This document shows positions 33,145 through 46,579 of a stretch of DNA of 64,000 bases, one piece after another. The translations under genes and the position numbers were made by a program. The notes below the pieces were generated by a model. That model did no database searches. It saw nothing but the letters and a program-made list of their open reading frames with translations, and was not told where the DNA came from. Numbering within the stretch: position 1 is the stretch's first letter; every line of letters starts with the position of its first letter. Source of the stretch: Azadirachta indica (lineage: Eukaryota; Streptophyta; Magnoliopsida; Sapindales; Meliaceae); the NCBI GenBank assembly GCA_022749755.1, contig CM040447.1, positions 6,346,545-6,410,544 on the forward strand, read 5' to 3'.

Positions 33145-36100
33145 ATGGCAAAATCACCGGAGCAAGAACACCCGCAGAAAGCTTTCGGTTGGGCTGCCAG
33201 AGATAACTCTGGAACTCTTTCTCCTTTCCCTTTCTCAAGAAGGTAATTTTTTTTTGCTGATTTTAGCTGAAGTTTCCATATTTGTATGTATTTTCTAACA
33301 TCGGTTTGTATGCATCATCCTAGAATTTAGAAAAATATATCAACTTCTTTTTTGGTTGGATGAAAGTTATAATCTTTTTTAGTTTGTGTTATTGTGAGGA
33401 AGTTAATAGATTAATTTTAATTTCAGTTTTTTTAATCTATTTTTATTTTTGGCTTGTATCAATGGCAGAGAAAATGGCGTTGATGATGTAACTATTAAGA
33501 TCCTTTACTCTGGAGTTTGCCACTCGGACCTGCATTCTTTGAAAAATGATTGGGGTGTAACAAATTACCCGATTGTTCCAGGGTATGATGCTAATCCCGC
33601 GTTAATTTATAATTACTTAATTTAAATTTTACTGTTGTGTGATCTTTGATAGTTGTTGCTTTCAATTTTCCTGTGTTTGTTGGAAGAAATTTTGATGAAA
33701 TGACCATTTTACTGTGCTGGGCAGTACTGATGTTGATATGTTGTGAATTATTGATGAATTATTATTATGAACTTACTTGTTCAGTATCGGAAAGTTTCCT
33801 GATTATCTTCGCTTCTAACAAGTTGACCTGGCTTTTGTAGAAATCAGCTTGTGGCAATAAGAATTGCAAAAGCCAGCTGGTTATTGAGTACCATCTTACA
33901 CAAATTGTTGTTTTGGGTGCTTTTTATTGTGTAAACTCATATTTTTCAAGAAAAGGTAGTATATCCTTTTACATGAAGTATATACCGTGTTCACAATATG
34001 ATTATTGGGATTTAATGAACTTTTTAGCGGATCTCTAGGATTTTTCCTGTTTTCTTGGGTTGTATTGTTCAACTATAGCAATTCTAAACCAAATCTGAAG
34101 ATATGAAACAGAGGGGGAAAGAAAACATGTAACAACAGAGTATTGATGAGGGTAAATTGACATTGTAACATAGTTTGTGTAAAACCCAGGGCAGCTTATT
34201 AATTGGAGTTTTAAGACACTAAAATTATTAACAGTTTATCAAATACTATCGCACATGCATTGTTCTGAGTCGAGCTAGAATGGCAGGGTCAAAGCATGTA
34301 CGGTTGTGAATTGTCATATTGCACAGTGGGCATTTTCTAATGTTATGATATTTTGAAATGTTATATTTACATCATCATTGTAGTAATCTGTTTCATTTTG
34401 TTAATGTTCATTCTTTACTTGATATACAAGGGTCTGAAGTTGGCCAGCATCATTTACCAAAATACAGCTTCATGTTTCATATTCCAAAATTGTATTTCTT
34501 AACATATATCCCAGTGTGCAAACGAATTGATTTCTTTCTTTGTTTCTTTCTTTTTTTTTTTTAATTTTTCAAAATCTGCATTCCATGAATTATGCTAACC
34601 AGCCTGCCAATCATGTAGTATAAATCTATTGTGTTATGCTAATATCATTATCTTAAGGTTTAATGCCAATGCATTTGTGCATTTCTGAATCTGGCAAGGC
34701 CAACCGCGGGCAGGTCCTTTTTACCTGTGGTAATATCTTGAATATGTCACCTAGCTTAGGAGGCAGATTCCTATATCTATGGAACTGGAAAAAAATAAAA
34801 ATTCATGACTCATGGTAACTCAATATGTAATCATCACCAATCAAAAATTGGAAATTTTAAGAAAATTTACTTTAATTAGATCACCTATAGTAAATCCTTT
34901 CTTTTCGTCTTTTTATTCAAACCTTGCTGTTAAGACCTACTTGTGCATCTGATTTCCATTTTTACTTGATAAGAAATCATTGGAAAATCACATAAGTAAA
35001 AGTTTGTCATTTATTAGAGTATGCTTTTTGTCAGTTAAATATGAAAATCCATGCTTAATGTTGTCAAATGCAAGATATTTAGCTTATAACTTGATTACTG
35101 GCCTGGTGTTGAATTTAACTTCAATTTTTTTGGTTTAGTAGTCCTACATTTTTTAGGCATATTACATCTTCACTTAATCTATTAAAGCGGATAGAAATTC
35201 AATCATTTCAGGATCGACTAATAGGTAGGATTTATCTATGTGAAGCTCTATATGCTTCTTATACACTGCATGTGCAAATGCACGTTCCCACATATATATA
35301 CACTCCAAATTTCAGTAAGATAGTTTGCAATACTAAAAATAGTTCAATATTAGAATTAAAACTTTCTAAAACTTAAGTATTTGAAACATCTTCTATCTTC
35401 ATGTTTGAATAAGTATAACAGTTGTACATTGGAGTATTAAAATGCATTTACATAGACAATCTTTTTTTTTAGTTTTAATTGAAGAGGAAAAGCAGTATAT
35501 TAGGAATATTGAATTATTTTTATATAAATAATCATCTACTTGTTCATCTTCAGGCATGAAATTGCTGGTGTAGTGACAAAAGTTGGAAACAATGTGACAA
35601 AATTCAAAGTGGGTGACAAGGCTGGGGTTGGAGTTATGGTTTCCTCCTGCAAGCAATGTGAAAATTGCCAGCAGGACTTGGAGAATTACTGTCCTAATAT
35701 GATACTTACCTATAACTCTAGATATTATGACGGGACAAAAACTTATGGTGGTTATTCTGATATCATTGTTGTTGATCAGCATTATGTAATCCGCTTTCCC
35801 GATAATATGCCTCTTGATGGGGGTGCACCGCTTTTGTGTGCGGGGATCACAGTGTACAGCCCAATGAAATATTATGGAATGACTGAGCAAGGCAAGCATT
35901 TGGGTGTAGCAGGACTTGGTGGGCTTGGCCATGTTGCTGTGAAAATTGGTAAAGCCTTTGGGTTGAAAGTCACTGTCATTAGTACCTCTCCGAAAAAGGA
36001 GAGTGAAGCAATCAACAGGCTTGGTGCTGATGCATTCCTTGTTAGCAGTGATCCTGCCAAATTTAAGGTATATTGTGATTAGCTACTTTTTTAGAGGAAT

Positions 36101-37244
36101 TTTATATGATTGATACGCTTGAATTTGATTAATTAAATGTATCTGTTGACTCAAATCAAGTAAGATTATATTGGATTACTGGATTGGATCTGGTGACGGC
36201 TCTACATGAAAATCATTAAAGTCTATTATTTTGGTTACGATTGCAGTTTCTAGAATAAGCTATGGATAAATAATCTTGTCCTCTGGGATTGCTTGCGAAT
36301 TTATGTTGTTTGGAGTCATTGTCATCCTACAGAAAGTAGGCAGCATGCAAATCAATTGTATTTTAACAAGTTTTTTTAATTATTACTGAGAGTTTCTGGT
36401 TCCATCATGCAGACTGCTATGGGTACCATGGATTACATTATTGATACTGTATCTGCTGTTCATCCGCTTACTCCACTACTAGCTCTGCTGAAGGTGAACG
36501 GAAAGCTAGTCACTTTGGGCCTGCCTGAGAAGCCCCTAGAGCTGCCTATTTTTCCTTTAGTTTTGGGTAAGTTACATAAACAATAGACTCTGGTTAGGTA
36601 ATCAAGAATTCAGAAAGAATGATGAGGCGGAGTTTGCTGCTCCTTTAAATTCTCATACACATAATTCCAGGGTAACATGTAATTTGATCTGTTATACACT
36701 TTGATGAAGAAAAATTAATGCTTCTCTAAAGCAATCACTGAAAGTCAGCAAAAATAAATAGAAAGCAAAACTGAAAAACAAAAGGAAAAAAAGAACAGAC
36801 AAAAATTAGGTATATATCAGTATCTCTCAGCTGCTAGCGGAAGCTAGCAAGTCAACATTTGTTGATGGTTGATGCTTTCTGGGTTAAAGATAGGTCTTGT
36901 AGTATGTGTCTTGAAGTTAGAAGTTTTAAAAACCAAGAATCTAGTATAGGATTGCTTTGTCATGCAAAACTTCAAATCAGATCAACCATTTCAAGTAAGG
37001 CCTTTCTTTTAAATGCATATAAATTGTGCTTTGAATATTTACAGGGAGGAAGCTTGTTGGAGGAAGTGACATAGGAGGAATCAAGGAGACACAGGAGATG
37101 CTGGACTTCTGTGCCAAACATAATATTACTGCAGACATTGAGTTGATCAAGATGGACGAAATCAACACAGCCATGGAAAGGCTTGCAAAGTCTGATGTCA
37201 GGTATCGGTTTGTAATCGATGTAGGAAACTCCTCAATGCTGTAG
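33145..37244 (+). CDS. Cinnamyl alcohol dehydrogenase-like / mannitol dehydrogenase-like NADP(H) oxidoreductase, intact copy (CAD-G)
   Basis: Five exons (33145-33242, 33469-33582, 35554-36067, 36413-36566, 37045-37244) join to 1080 nt, encoding 359 aa, typical of the zinc medium-chain dehydrogenase family that interconverts cinnamyl-type aldehydes and alcohols in the cytosol. Visible residues are the catalytic zinc ligands in GVCHSDLH (Cys) and GHE (His) and the later Cys in [11 protein letters not shown]. The structural zinc cluster is [15 protein letters not shown], and the nucleotide-binding glycines are in [14 protein letters not shown] serine in STSPKKE at the end of the second strand favours NADP(H). 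The sequence looks like the CAD2-5-like/mannitol dehydrogenase branch rather than the lignin-specific CAD, so substrate preference is uncertain. Intron 2 is about 1.97 kb. The copy at 53280 has a frameshift, so this one probably supplies the activity of the pair. Confidence 0.94.
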
Positions 37245-37747
37245 GTTGGTGGTTATGAGGACATACTGATTATAGGCTCGATTATTCCGAGGCCTAAAGA
37301 TTACAATAAGCACAACTTTTGCGGTTTTCAGTATGTGTTACAGAAGTTGATAGGTGAGAAAAAGACATAAATGTTATTGTCCTGGACGTGGATTATCCTG
37401 TTTGGTGCAATGGAAGATGCCATGACTATGTTCTTGCTTTTAGGTATCATGTCATTGAATATATCTACACCGTACCTTTTGCAATCAAAGTTTCTGGTCG
37501 TGATGTTTTTTTGGGTTTCCTGATAACTGCTCTTAACTTTTCTAATGGAGACAATCAACATTGCGATCCCGTGACTTTACCATATAAGCTTCCAAGCAAG
37601 TAAAAACATGAGGCAAGTTAAAAAAAAAAAAGGGGTTCTCTAGTAAGTTACTGGCTAATTATGCATCCCATGTTTTCATATATTGATCTTATCATACCAA
37701 TTTTCTCTTCACCGATTCCATGTTTGCTTCTCTTAACCCATGGAACA
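37245..37747 (+). other. CAD 3' flank and CBP upstream region
   Basis: This segment holds the CAD 3' untranslated region and the promoter of the following CBP gene in 500 bp. Its central part (about 37345-37545, including CAAAGTTTCTGGTCGTGATG) recurs at 58900-59095, 41270-41400 and 47960-48170. The last two are CAD 3'-flank relics with no CAD exons beside them. Confidence 0.7.
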
Positions 37748-38530
37748 ATGGCTTCATTCTTTCAAAAGTTCGCTTTCTTCTTCTCGAACTTCTTCCTCCA
37801 CCTCGAAATTCACCAAACCTTGGCTTGGAGTTTGAGGCCTGTGGATACCACAGAAAGGTTCATCTCCCTCCCTCTAAACCGATCATATTATCACATCCAA
37901 AAGCCCTACGACTTGCCAGAAAACCAGCTTACAACTTCAGCGATGGAATTCACCGATGCTGGGTTGACTCTACAGACAAGCCTCACACTCCCACCAGCCA
38001 AGCCAAGCCTCGTACTGAGATTGCTATACTGGTAAATGAGACTAGTCAAATTTCTCGTTTTACTGCGAATGAATGTAATAGAATGGGATGGTAACATTCT
38101 CAGTTTATTATCCTTGCATATATCGTTTCTTCAGGGCATACAATTATTCCTCGGGTGTCTGGCAATTTGAAGGACATTGGTACGTGCCTCGAGGGACGTC
38201 AGGCGTCTGCATCATGCAAGTGTTCGGAGCAAGTCGTCCTCGAGCCCCAACCCTAATGCTGAGAGCCTACAATGGCTCACTGGTTTACTATAAGGGTCCG
38301 GTCTTGGTTGAAAACGTCTAAGAGAAGTGGTTCAAGTTAAATGTTATCCATGATGTTGATGCTGCAAAAGTGAAGGTTTACATCTATGGATATCTGAAAT
38401 TATCATGCAGATGCTCGTGGGGGTACATCTCATGCTTTTAAATGTGGTGTTTATGCACAAAATGATGACTCTTACCGCATGGAATCTCGTTGGAGAGAAA
38501 ATGTGTTTGATTATTCGGGGGCTTACATGT
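37748..38530 (+). pseudogene. Citrate-binding-protein-like pseudogene, copy E
   Basis: Aligned to the intact copy at 59280, exon 1 is 37748-38031 (284 nt instead of 285) and exon 2 begins at 38135. Lesions are one base missing at 37927/37928 (CAGCTTAC against CAGCGTTAC), one extra base at 38137 at the start of exon 2 (GGCATAC against GGATAC), a TAA at 38319-38321 where the intact copy has a tyrosine codon (VYEKW), one extra base in the TTATCATGCAG region near 38401, and about 15 nt lost near the end (after TCTCGTTGG). The signal peptide (MASFFQKFAFFFSNFFL) and the PRTEI motif are still readable. With five independent lesions this is certainly a dead gene. Confidence 0.93.
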
Positions 38531-41269
38531 ATAAAGCATAAAGGAGACATTCCAATTGCATAATTGTTATTATATAATTTTGCATCAATCACTGAAAGTA
38601 CGTAGAATATAATAACATTTAAATAATTTAAAATTTTGTGTATAATTAAGAAATTATATATATAAAATATAATTTAATAAAACTATTTTAAAAAAAATGT
38701 AAAATTAATGTAACAAAATCCGCACACTGTCACATAAACAATAGAATAATATAATAAACAATTAGTTAATAGGTAATTTGGGATTTCATTTTTTCGAGGA
38801 ATTTTACATTCTTTATTTCTTTACCAAGGAAATAACCGAACATTCGGATATATTATTAGTATATATATATATTAAGAAACATACTGAAGAAAATTTTATT
38901 GTTCCTCACAAACATTTGGATACCAGTGACTAAGGAATGTCAGTGATTGTGATAAAATACAACATCTCATTACTGCAAAAACTTCACCGATTTCTCCTAA
39001 CAGTGAAGGAAGAGATATTGCAGTCTCAAGATACAAGGAGAAAACAAAAAACAAGGAAGAATGATAAATTCATCAGATATGAATCAAGTAAGGTTCGGGA
39101 AAGCATAACAAGAAATGTTTCTAGTAGGTGAACTTGCTAAGATTTTACTTCCAAAGGTTTGGAAAAATGCAAAAGTGAAACATAAAACATGCCTCTCCAT
39201 TTCAGAAAAAGAAAAAATTCATTAATCCTCTCCTACTTTTTTATACAATTAATGAACATGTATACTAAGAAATCAAAATATCTAACAGTCACTCAACTAT
39301 TTAATTTTCTGCTAATATTAAGTGAGAATCATACGTTTAAGAAGGTGTCATAAAAGTACTAACTATTTTTTAAAAAATATCATTTAGATAAATTTTTTTT
39401 AAATATTAAGAAATCAAAAGATAAACGGATTAGTAATAAAAGAAAATTTAAAAATTAAAAAAATTGAAGACACTTACAACCTTCACTAACTGATACTCAT
39501 AAGCTATATCTGAATTCGCGTGAGTAAAAATAAGGAGTAAGAATTTGGTACGAGGTTCATAAGATTTTGTAAAAATATAAATCAGGACATAGGTGATCAT
39601 TTGAATTAAATAGTCTCTATTTAGAATAAATTATAACAACTAATATTTGGGACTTATCTATAATACAAAAAAAAACTCAAAGGTGTGCACTCATTTATTA
39701 GTTTAACAATAATTAGGGCCTTATCCATTTTTGCTTTATCATTTTCATTTAAACGGTTACATTTTTTTAAATTTTTTTAATAATAATTAAATTCAAATAT
39801 TCAAGTTCATTCAAATTTTAAATAAAATAAATAAATACTCTTATTTGTAAAGGAGTCATTTTTAATCTTTTTTTATAGTATAAGAAAGAAGATTATCAGT
39901 TTCAAAATTTATAAAATTTCACAGAAAATTAGATCTTTAAATATTATAAAGGCTAAAATTATCATTTTAACAATTCTTAAATCTAGTTACAAGTTGGTCA
40001 ACTTTATGTTGGTAGATACAAAAAGTCAATATTTACATTTTATAATGTTGAAAAATTTTTTTTAAAAATGGTTAGATGCTCTACGTCGACAATTTTTTGA
40101 TTTATAAAGTTATGCGAGTATACAACAAAAAATAAAGGAACAGTATCGACTATTTCACGAATTAAAAAATGTATCAAATCACTTTCAATTAATTTATTTA
40201 ACTCAAATTATTCACTTAGTAGTTTCATTCTGTGACCTGATCACCACTATCTTAAGAACCTCGTGCGGAAGAAGTTATCCGGTAATTTTACTGTATCTTT
40301 GACAGCTTTATTATTAAACAGATATTAAATAATTAATTTTTTTATTTAATTTTCTCTAATATTTCATTAAATTTAGGGATATAAAAACTTATTTGTAAAA
40401 TATATTTATAAACCATGTTTTTTGTTTTAACCTTGAAAAGAAAAAGAAAATAAACGAAAAATGAAACAAAACGGTGATAGCAAAATAAATTAAGCTTTCA
40501 TTTGTATTGGTTATCACGCAAATGAAGCTTTCATTGATGTTGTTTATAACGCATGCATTAGTAAAATGTAAATTTGTGTGAGAGATGGATTCTCGCATGC
40601 ATTAATAAAATTTTCATGATTTTTTTTTTGAAAAATAGTTAAGTTTAAAGAAACTTTAAATAAATTTGTCAAAAAATAAAAACAAAAATATATCTTTAAA
40701 TACTTGAAGTAATATTGTTGCAGTTACAACATTTACATTTTTAAAGTACGAAATATCAAATCAAAACATAATTGCCAGCTATTTTCATTTTTATTTTACG
40801 AAAATAATATTAGAAAAACCTTTACCAAACGCATTTTAGATTCAGTCATAGAATTCTTTGAGCAGTCCGGAATTGTTTTCAAGGATCTCTAAGAGAAGAT
40901 AAGCGACTATATATACACAGCATTTTCTAAATGGATCAGATCAGGCCTTCTATGACAACCAACAGCTCATTCCTAAATCTTCAAGAATATTTAACTTGCA
41001 CCAAGAAGATCTTATCTTATTTGCTCTACAGAAGATTGTCTCCTCAACACAAGGAATGTCTCTCAAATCTCTGTAGTATACCTTCAGTGTTGTAAAGTTT
41101 TGCTATACTTACTTGGACGCCCCCTGGCCTGAGCATTAAACTCTATGTACACATGTAAGCAATGTCTGGACGAACAAATCTTGTGAATAAGCTCTGATCC
41201 ATTGATGGGACTTCTGCAAAGCCATGTTCTTAGAATGATTTGTTAGGTAATTTGCTCGATCAGCTGTTG
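38531..41269. other. Gene-free sequence, partly shared with 60.1-61.3 kb
   Basis: From about 39230 to 40240 the sequence matches 60220-61330 (for example ATGTATACTAAGAAATCAAA) and belongs to the segmental duplication. From 40240 to 41270 it is single-copy within the window. No exon of a known family is seen. A short passage at 40850-41100 is less AT-rich but shows no recognisable protein. Confidence 0.5.
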
Positions 41270-43250
41270 ATGGAGAGAAAAAGACATAAATGTTGTTGTC
41301 TTGGATGTGGACTCATTATATATCTGGTTTGGTGCAATTGAAAATGCTACTATTTTTTTTTTCAGGTCTCTTGATAACTGCTCTTAACTTATCTGATGTA
41401 TTCACAAATTAAAAACTGGGGGGCTTAATGTTGTGGGTGAATTACCTGAGACCAAACCAGAGGCCCCTGAGGTGGACAATGTTGATACGAGACGATCAAG
41501 CCTGCTAAGTTCTAAACCATGGGGTCAGGTCGGGGAATGAAATCTGGATCAGACTACAGTGAAAACAGCAACTACCAGATACAAGGGATTATAGCGGGAA
41601 GTCCCACTGTCTTTAAAACTGTCACAATAAATAACCATTATCTCAATATAGTTGCCAATTTTATCTATAAAGCGGTAAAAACAAAGGACACAGATATGGT
41701 TAATTCTGCACTTATTGAAACTTTGCCAAAATACTGTCTTAGAAAATACTTTACTGAAAGAACCTTTTCTGACTTATAAGCACAGTTTTTATCGAGAAAG
41801 TCAATTTTTCACTAATTTTTGTTCCTTCTTACAGGTACAAGGCGGTGAAGGAAAAAAATCGTTGTTGAATATCAAATAACAAAAATCTGGTATCAACAAT
41901 CTATAAAAATATCCCTATTAGGAATCGCGTCAGACTTAATCTTTGCACCATTCCAGTTGTCTATAAAGCCCCTACCATTTGATCTGGTATTCGATTAATC
42001 TTTGGGATTTAAGATAATAGTCGTGGGCTGATTGCATGGTGATGGTTTCTCAAGACATTCCAAATGGTTGCAAGACTAATTTCTGTCTTGGCACCTCAAG
42101 TCATATATTTCTTCATGCTAAGATTTCGGATTTCATTCCAAATAAATCGTGGAAATTTGGTTCATCAATTTTGTCAAAATTTCCCAGACCTCACAAGACA
42201 GGTTACATCTCTTGTCTCCCTTTCCCCCTTGCAAGGATTCTCCTATTTGGTCAGGGTCTAAAGATGGGTCACTTTTTTTTAATTTATGAATTGTTATGAG
42301 GGAGTCAAGAATTAATAAGCGAACTTCCTTGCCTTGGGCGAACTTGTTTTTTAGTTTAATGTTATTCTCCCTCGGTTTTCAACCTTCGTTTGGTGTTTGT
42401 GTTTTGTAATCGTTATGGCTTTCATATGGCTTCTATTGCAGATCTTGTGCTTGTCATCGTACAACTTTGGAGCGCCTTTTTGTACAGTGTAATTTTGCTC
42501 GGTACTTCTTTTGGTTTTGGATTTGGGTGGCTTTGACTTGTTTTAACATGAGTTTGGACTTTTTATTCCTATTATTATTTTTTTAATATTATAATCCTAC
42601 TAATATTATATAATCAAAAAGTACTGAAAACTTAAATACTCACTGCATAGAGAAATCTATCCTAATAGAGAAGGAGCTATACCCAAAAATTCTGAGTTTA
42701 GTTGCTTCTGATAATATTTTTTTTTTGAGTGAATTTTGGGCCTAATGTATCTGCCACTTTATAATTCAAACAAATTAATATCATCAATTGGTTGCTTTAA
42801 ACTTTTAACAAGACTTATCTCATAGTCTTTCTTTAAATTATATACGCTAGGTTTCTGTGCTTATGACATTTATTTAATAATTTAATTAGCATTATTATAT
42901 ATATACCATCGATTACACTATTAGTTAAGCTAATCATGTTAGAGGCCAGTTACTTGGATCTACATCTACCATTCGCCATAATCAATTCAATCAATTGTTC
43001 AAGTATTAGCAATAATATAGTCATCTTTCTCTAGACTAATAATATAGTTCTTATATAGTGCTTAAGAAGTCGTGTACCCACGACTTTCTTAACCATGCCA
43101 GCTAGTTTTCACTACCGGCCGAAACCGTATTTGATGTATTATTTCCAGTTTATATAATTTGATTACGTATGCTAAATTATAATGTGAAGTATACGAGCGA
43201 TTGCAGATTGCACAGTTCATGCACATTCAACTTTTATAATATTATCAAAT
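41270..43250 (+). repeat. CAD-3'-flank plus LINE repeat, copy 1
   Basis: This block is shared in whole or part with 47960-49500 and 61330-62917. It starts with a CAD 3'-flank relic (GAGAAAAAGACATAAATGTT), has a segment with the phrase GATCAAGCCTGCTAAGTTCT (also at 48270), then a LINE zf-RVT remnant, and ends with AGATTGCACAGTTCATGCAC. The three copies differ by internal deletions. Confidence 0.75.
42036..42570 (+). mobile_element. LINE-type retrotransposon remnant (zf-RVT domain), copy 1
   Basis: In broken frames the + strand encodes the region after the LINE reverse transcriptase: a VSDFI-like segment with a Trp, DSPIWSGSKDGS-like, then a zinc-binding-like CRSCACHRTTLERLFVQC. This is the plant zf-RVT arrangement (D-x-x-x-W...G, then C-x2-C...H...C). 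Several stops and frame changes are present, and the polymerase core is absent. Confidence 0.6.
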
Positions 43251-43532
43251 TTAATAATAGTATAAAGTATTCGAGAATCGAGGCAGCTAAAATATTAGTG
43301 GTAACCCTTAAAATTGATGGAGAAGACTAACGGTGTAAAGTCGAGTTAAAATGTTAGTTATGAATTGAATACTATCAAAATATTCACAGGCTAATATTAT
43401 AAAATTAATCCTTACTAATATTATATATTTGCCTCTTGGGATGGTGTAAAAGCCGAAGATTTGCCTCTTAAGTGTTTCTCAGCGGTTAAATCAATATCAA
43501 GGAAGTTGGATTTCGGCTAATTACACAAAAAG

Positions 43533-45950
43533 ATGGAACAAACGCATTATGAAGCAGCTCTGAAAGGCGATGTCAATGATTTTCCATTTTCTGAGATCAA
43601 CAAAAGGGATATGTCGGACATCTTCGAAAAGGTGAGCCACTCTGGGAATTCATTGCTTCACGTTGCGGCCAGCTCCAGTCATAAAGGGATTACTGAACTC
43701 ATGGTTCGTCACTACCCCTTTCTGATCACAATGAATTAAAAACGTTCGAGAAGATACTGCACTCCATGTTGCCGTTAAAGCTGGGTTGTTGACTACCGCG
43801 ACAGTACTTGTCGATTGTGGGAAACAAATACCAGCACATCCAGATCAGATGACGACTGCTTGCTAAAGATGACGAACAATAAAGGAAACACGGCTTTGCA
43901 CGAAGCATTGCTTGTGGTACAGTGTTCAATGAGGGATGCAGAAGACGAAGAAGCGAATAAAAGTTTACACACTTTGGTAGCCATGGCTCGTTACCTGGTC
44001 TCATCATCAGATCCGGCAGTACTGTCCTGTTGCAACAACAATGCAGGTGAGTCTCCCTTATGTCTGGCAGTTGAATCAGGCAATTTGGACATTCTAGGAT
44101 ATCTTCTGCAATCCCTACCTCAGGGTGACGATTTAGAGAATATCCCTTGGCCAGAAGGAAAGTCCCCTGCACAACTGTTGAGAAAAGAAAACTTGGTATT
44201 CTCAATCATCTATACTATTGACCGTCGACCTTCTTCTATATATTTTAACTAACTGTTAATTATATATTCTCATTTAATTAATTTTAATTTTTTGAATTAC
44301 AGGTGCACTGCAATTAATAAAGGAGAAAACACCGAAGTTATTACTCTTACGAGACGAGAAAGGAAACACTCCACTGCATTGTGCAGCATCAGAAGGTTAT
44401 TTTGACCAAGTTTGTTGCCTCTCAGAATATGGCGAGTTTCAAAAGAACAAAAAGGGCTTCTATCCTGTTCATCTTGCAGTTGCTAGTAAAAATGGTGGTC
44501 GTAAAGTAATGAAGGAGCTGCTTAGGAAGTGACCCGATCCTATTGATTTGCTCACTAACAAAGGCCAGAACATTCTACACGTTGCGGCTAAGAGCGGACA
44601 AATAGGTGCGGTGAGGTGCATGCTCCACGAAACCAATATCAATATGGATAAGCTTGTTAAGGAGATGGACAATGACGGAAATACGCCATTGCATTTGGCT
44701 GCGTTTCATGGTCATTACTCGTTAGTGTATATTCTGCTAAACGACGGCCGATTAAAGGCAGTCCTCGTGAACAATCAAGGCCTGACAGCCTACGATGTTG
44801 CAGATCTCCAAGACACAAGAAGTGACCGGAAAGGTATACAAATGATTTCTCTCTCCCAAATTCCTAACCCCATTCCTGAAACTAACAGTTATATACTACA
44901 TTTTACAGGTAGCTACGATCATTCTTTATATATATATATATATATAAATAAAATAAAATCTTATTAAGTATATTAATTCTAACGTATTTCTCTGTTCCAA
45001 GACCAGACAATGGACAGGAAGATTGCTTACGACGAAAGCTCGAGTGGGTCTGGTCTAAGCTTGAAGAGTTCGGAGAAACCAAGTAGAATTAATGCAGTAA
45101 GATTAGTTCGTAGATCTCTCTAAACAAGTACTAATTAGTATGGTATTTAATATGTATTCTTTATCCAGTATTCTATTGATTGAATCCGAAGAATAGAGTT
45201 TATATAATATTATATGAATTGAAATATTTATAATAAACTAGAAAGCTTCACATTCTATATTATTTAGCTGACGTGTTACGTTATTTGTCATGATTGAAAT
45301 AAATTTGATGTTCAATGTCAAGAATATTGTAGAAAAGCAATTTCTAGTTAACTGTTCAATTTAAGTAAATTATAATCAGATGTGAATTGTTTTCCCGTTT
45401 TTATGCAGTGGAGACGTTATCGATCATATATTCAGTATCCAAAATCCGTAAAAAACAATTCAATATACTAATTAAAGTTCCACGTATAAGGAGCAGTCGG
45501 ATCTCTGAAGGTAATCAGAACAGCATAAGCAATCTTCTTGTAGCAGCAACAGTCATTATAGGTGCAGCCTTTGCAGCTTCTATCCAAGTGCCTAATGTCA
45601 AGGAAAATGGTGGTACAGCTAAGTCTGGTTTACCTAAGTCATTTTTAACTATCTTTGATCTGAACCTTAACTTGACCTTCAAAATTTTCACGATTTCTAA
45701 TACTATAGCAATGAATATGTCGGTAATAGCAGCATTAATGCTTTGTTGGTCACAATTAGTTGATGCCAATTTAGCAACTTCTATCATTTATATGTTGTCC
45801 CAAGCTTTCTTTTGTGCTCTCCATATTAGCATCAAAGAAGATAGCAGGGCTATTGCAGGCTTCAGTTACGTCTTTGCAGTCGTGCAAGCCGCACTTATAA
45901 TTCCAGTGGTTCTTTTACCTGTTATAGGGAAGCTTCAATTCTATACGTGA
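43533..45950 (+). pseudogene. Ankyrin-repeat PGG-domain protein (ACD6-like), disrupted
   Basis: Proteins of this family have N-terminal ankyrin repeats and a C-terminal PGG domain with about four membrane helices, and several act in plant immunity and cell-death control. Approximate exons are 43533-44194, 44303-44833, 45002-45096 and 45409-45950. Ankyrin signatures are visible: GNSLLHVAASSSHKGI, DTALHVAVKAGLL, GNTALHEALLV, GNTPLHCAASEGYF, GQNILHVAAKSG, GNTPLHLAAFHGHYS. The last exon carries NLLVAATVIIGAAFAASIQV and ISNTIAMNMSV, the PGG core, followed by hydrophobic helices. Lesions are a TAA at 43737 from a one-base insertion, a second frame change near 43815-43835 that restores the original frame, and a TGA at 44530 where paralogues would have Trp. 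A (TA)n tract lies in the intron at 44926-44946. The gene is therefore not expected to yield full-length protein. Confidence 0.8.
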
Positions 45951-46579
45951 CATTCTTTTTACTTTGCGGTCGTTTTGAGATTTGCAGGTTAGTGAATTTC
46001 ATTTTTTATCGCATGAAAAAAAGAATAGCTCAGATGTTCAGCTCAAAGCTGCCCACATCTGGTGATCGGTTCAGTCGTTGTGGTCAGTGAAAATAACATG
46101 TCTAATTTATATGTTGTATGAGATCAATGAATGTAATATGATTTTCGTTGAAGTTGAAGTCTTTAATATATTGTTTCTTTATATTGTACGCGCCTGATTG
46201 CTTTTTATTAAAGTATCACGCGGCATAATTGAACTTGTCTCTACGTATGACATCTGAAGTTTTCTAAGATTTTGTTAAACACATACATGACAAACCGGCA
46301 CTCTTCAGTTGAACATAGAGTAGGCAATTTTCCGGAGTTTGGGTCGTATTTATAAAAGCCCGGTTTGGATTCGAAAAATTTTATTTAAACTCGGTCTGGG
46401 TTCGAGCACAGAATATAGGCTTAGCTTATGAGTTGTCCAAGCTGAGTTTTTAATTCGAGTTTTAAAGTCTGAAATCAAAATTGAAGACGTACCATTTTAC
46501 TTGTTCGACGCCTTTATATGAAGTTTCAAGTTTATCATATGTCTGCTTGGCGGAGGTTGTATTAGTTATCTTCTCAAAA
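45951..46579. other. 3' flank of the ankyrin pseudogene
   Basis: Presumed 3' untranslated region (with repeated AATGTAATATG-like phrases) and unstructured sequence. I see no gene here. Confidence 0.5.

Larger units (their letters stand above)
32785..40240 (+). repeat. CAD-CBP segmental duplication, copy 1 (about 7.45 kb)
   Basis: This is collinear with 52921-61330. Homology begins near AATATTATTAATAAATAAAA and extends through the CAD exons, introns and 3' flank, the CBP gene and about 1.6 kb of non-coding sequence up to GTTTCATTCTGTGAC. Intron sequence is preserved as well as exon sequence, so the copies are fairly young. Copy 2 is longer mainly because of a Copia insertion in CAD intron 2. 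Confidence 0.9.

Noticed and set aside
33646..33840. Open frames inside CAD intron 2 (also at 53955-54167).
   Set aside because: The sequence is conserved between the two copies only because the whole segment was duplicated recently. Intron borders fit the family perfectly.
35399..35932. A 177-codon minus-strand frame (and the similar one at 56975-57331).
   Set aside because: Both are antisense shadows of CAD exon 3. They occur in both duplicates only because the exon does, and they have no family features.
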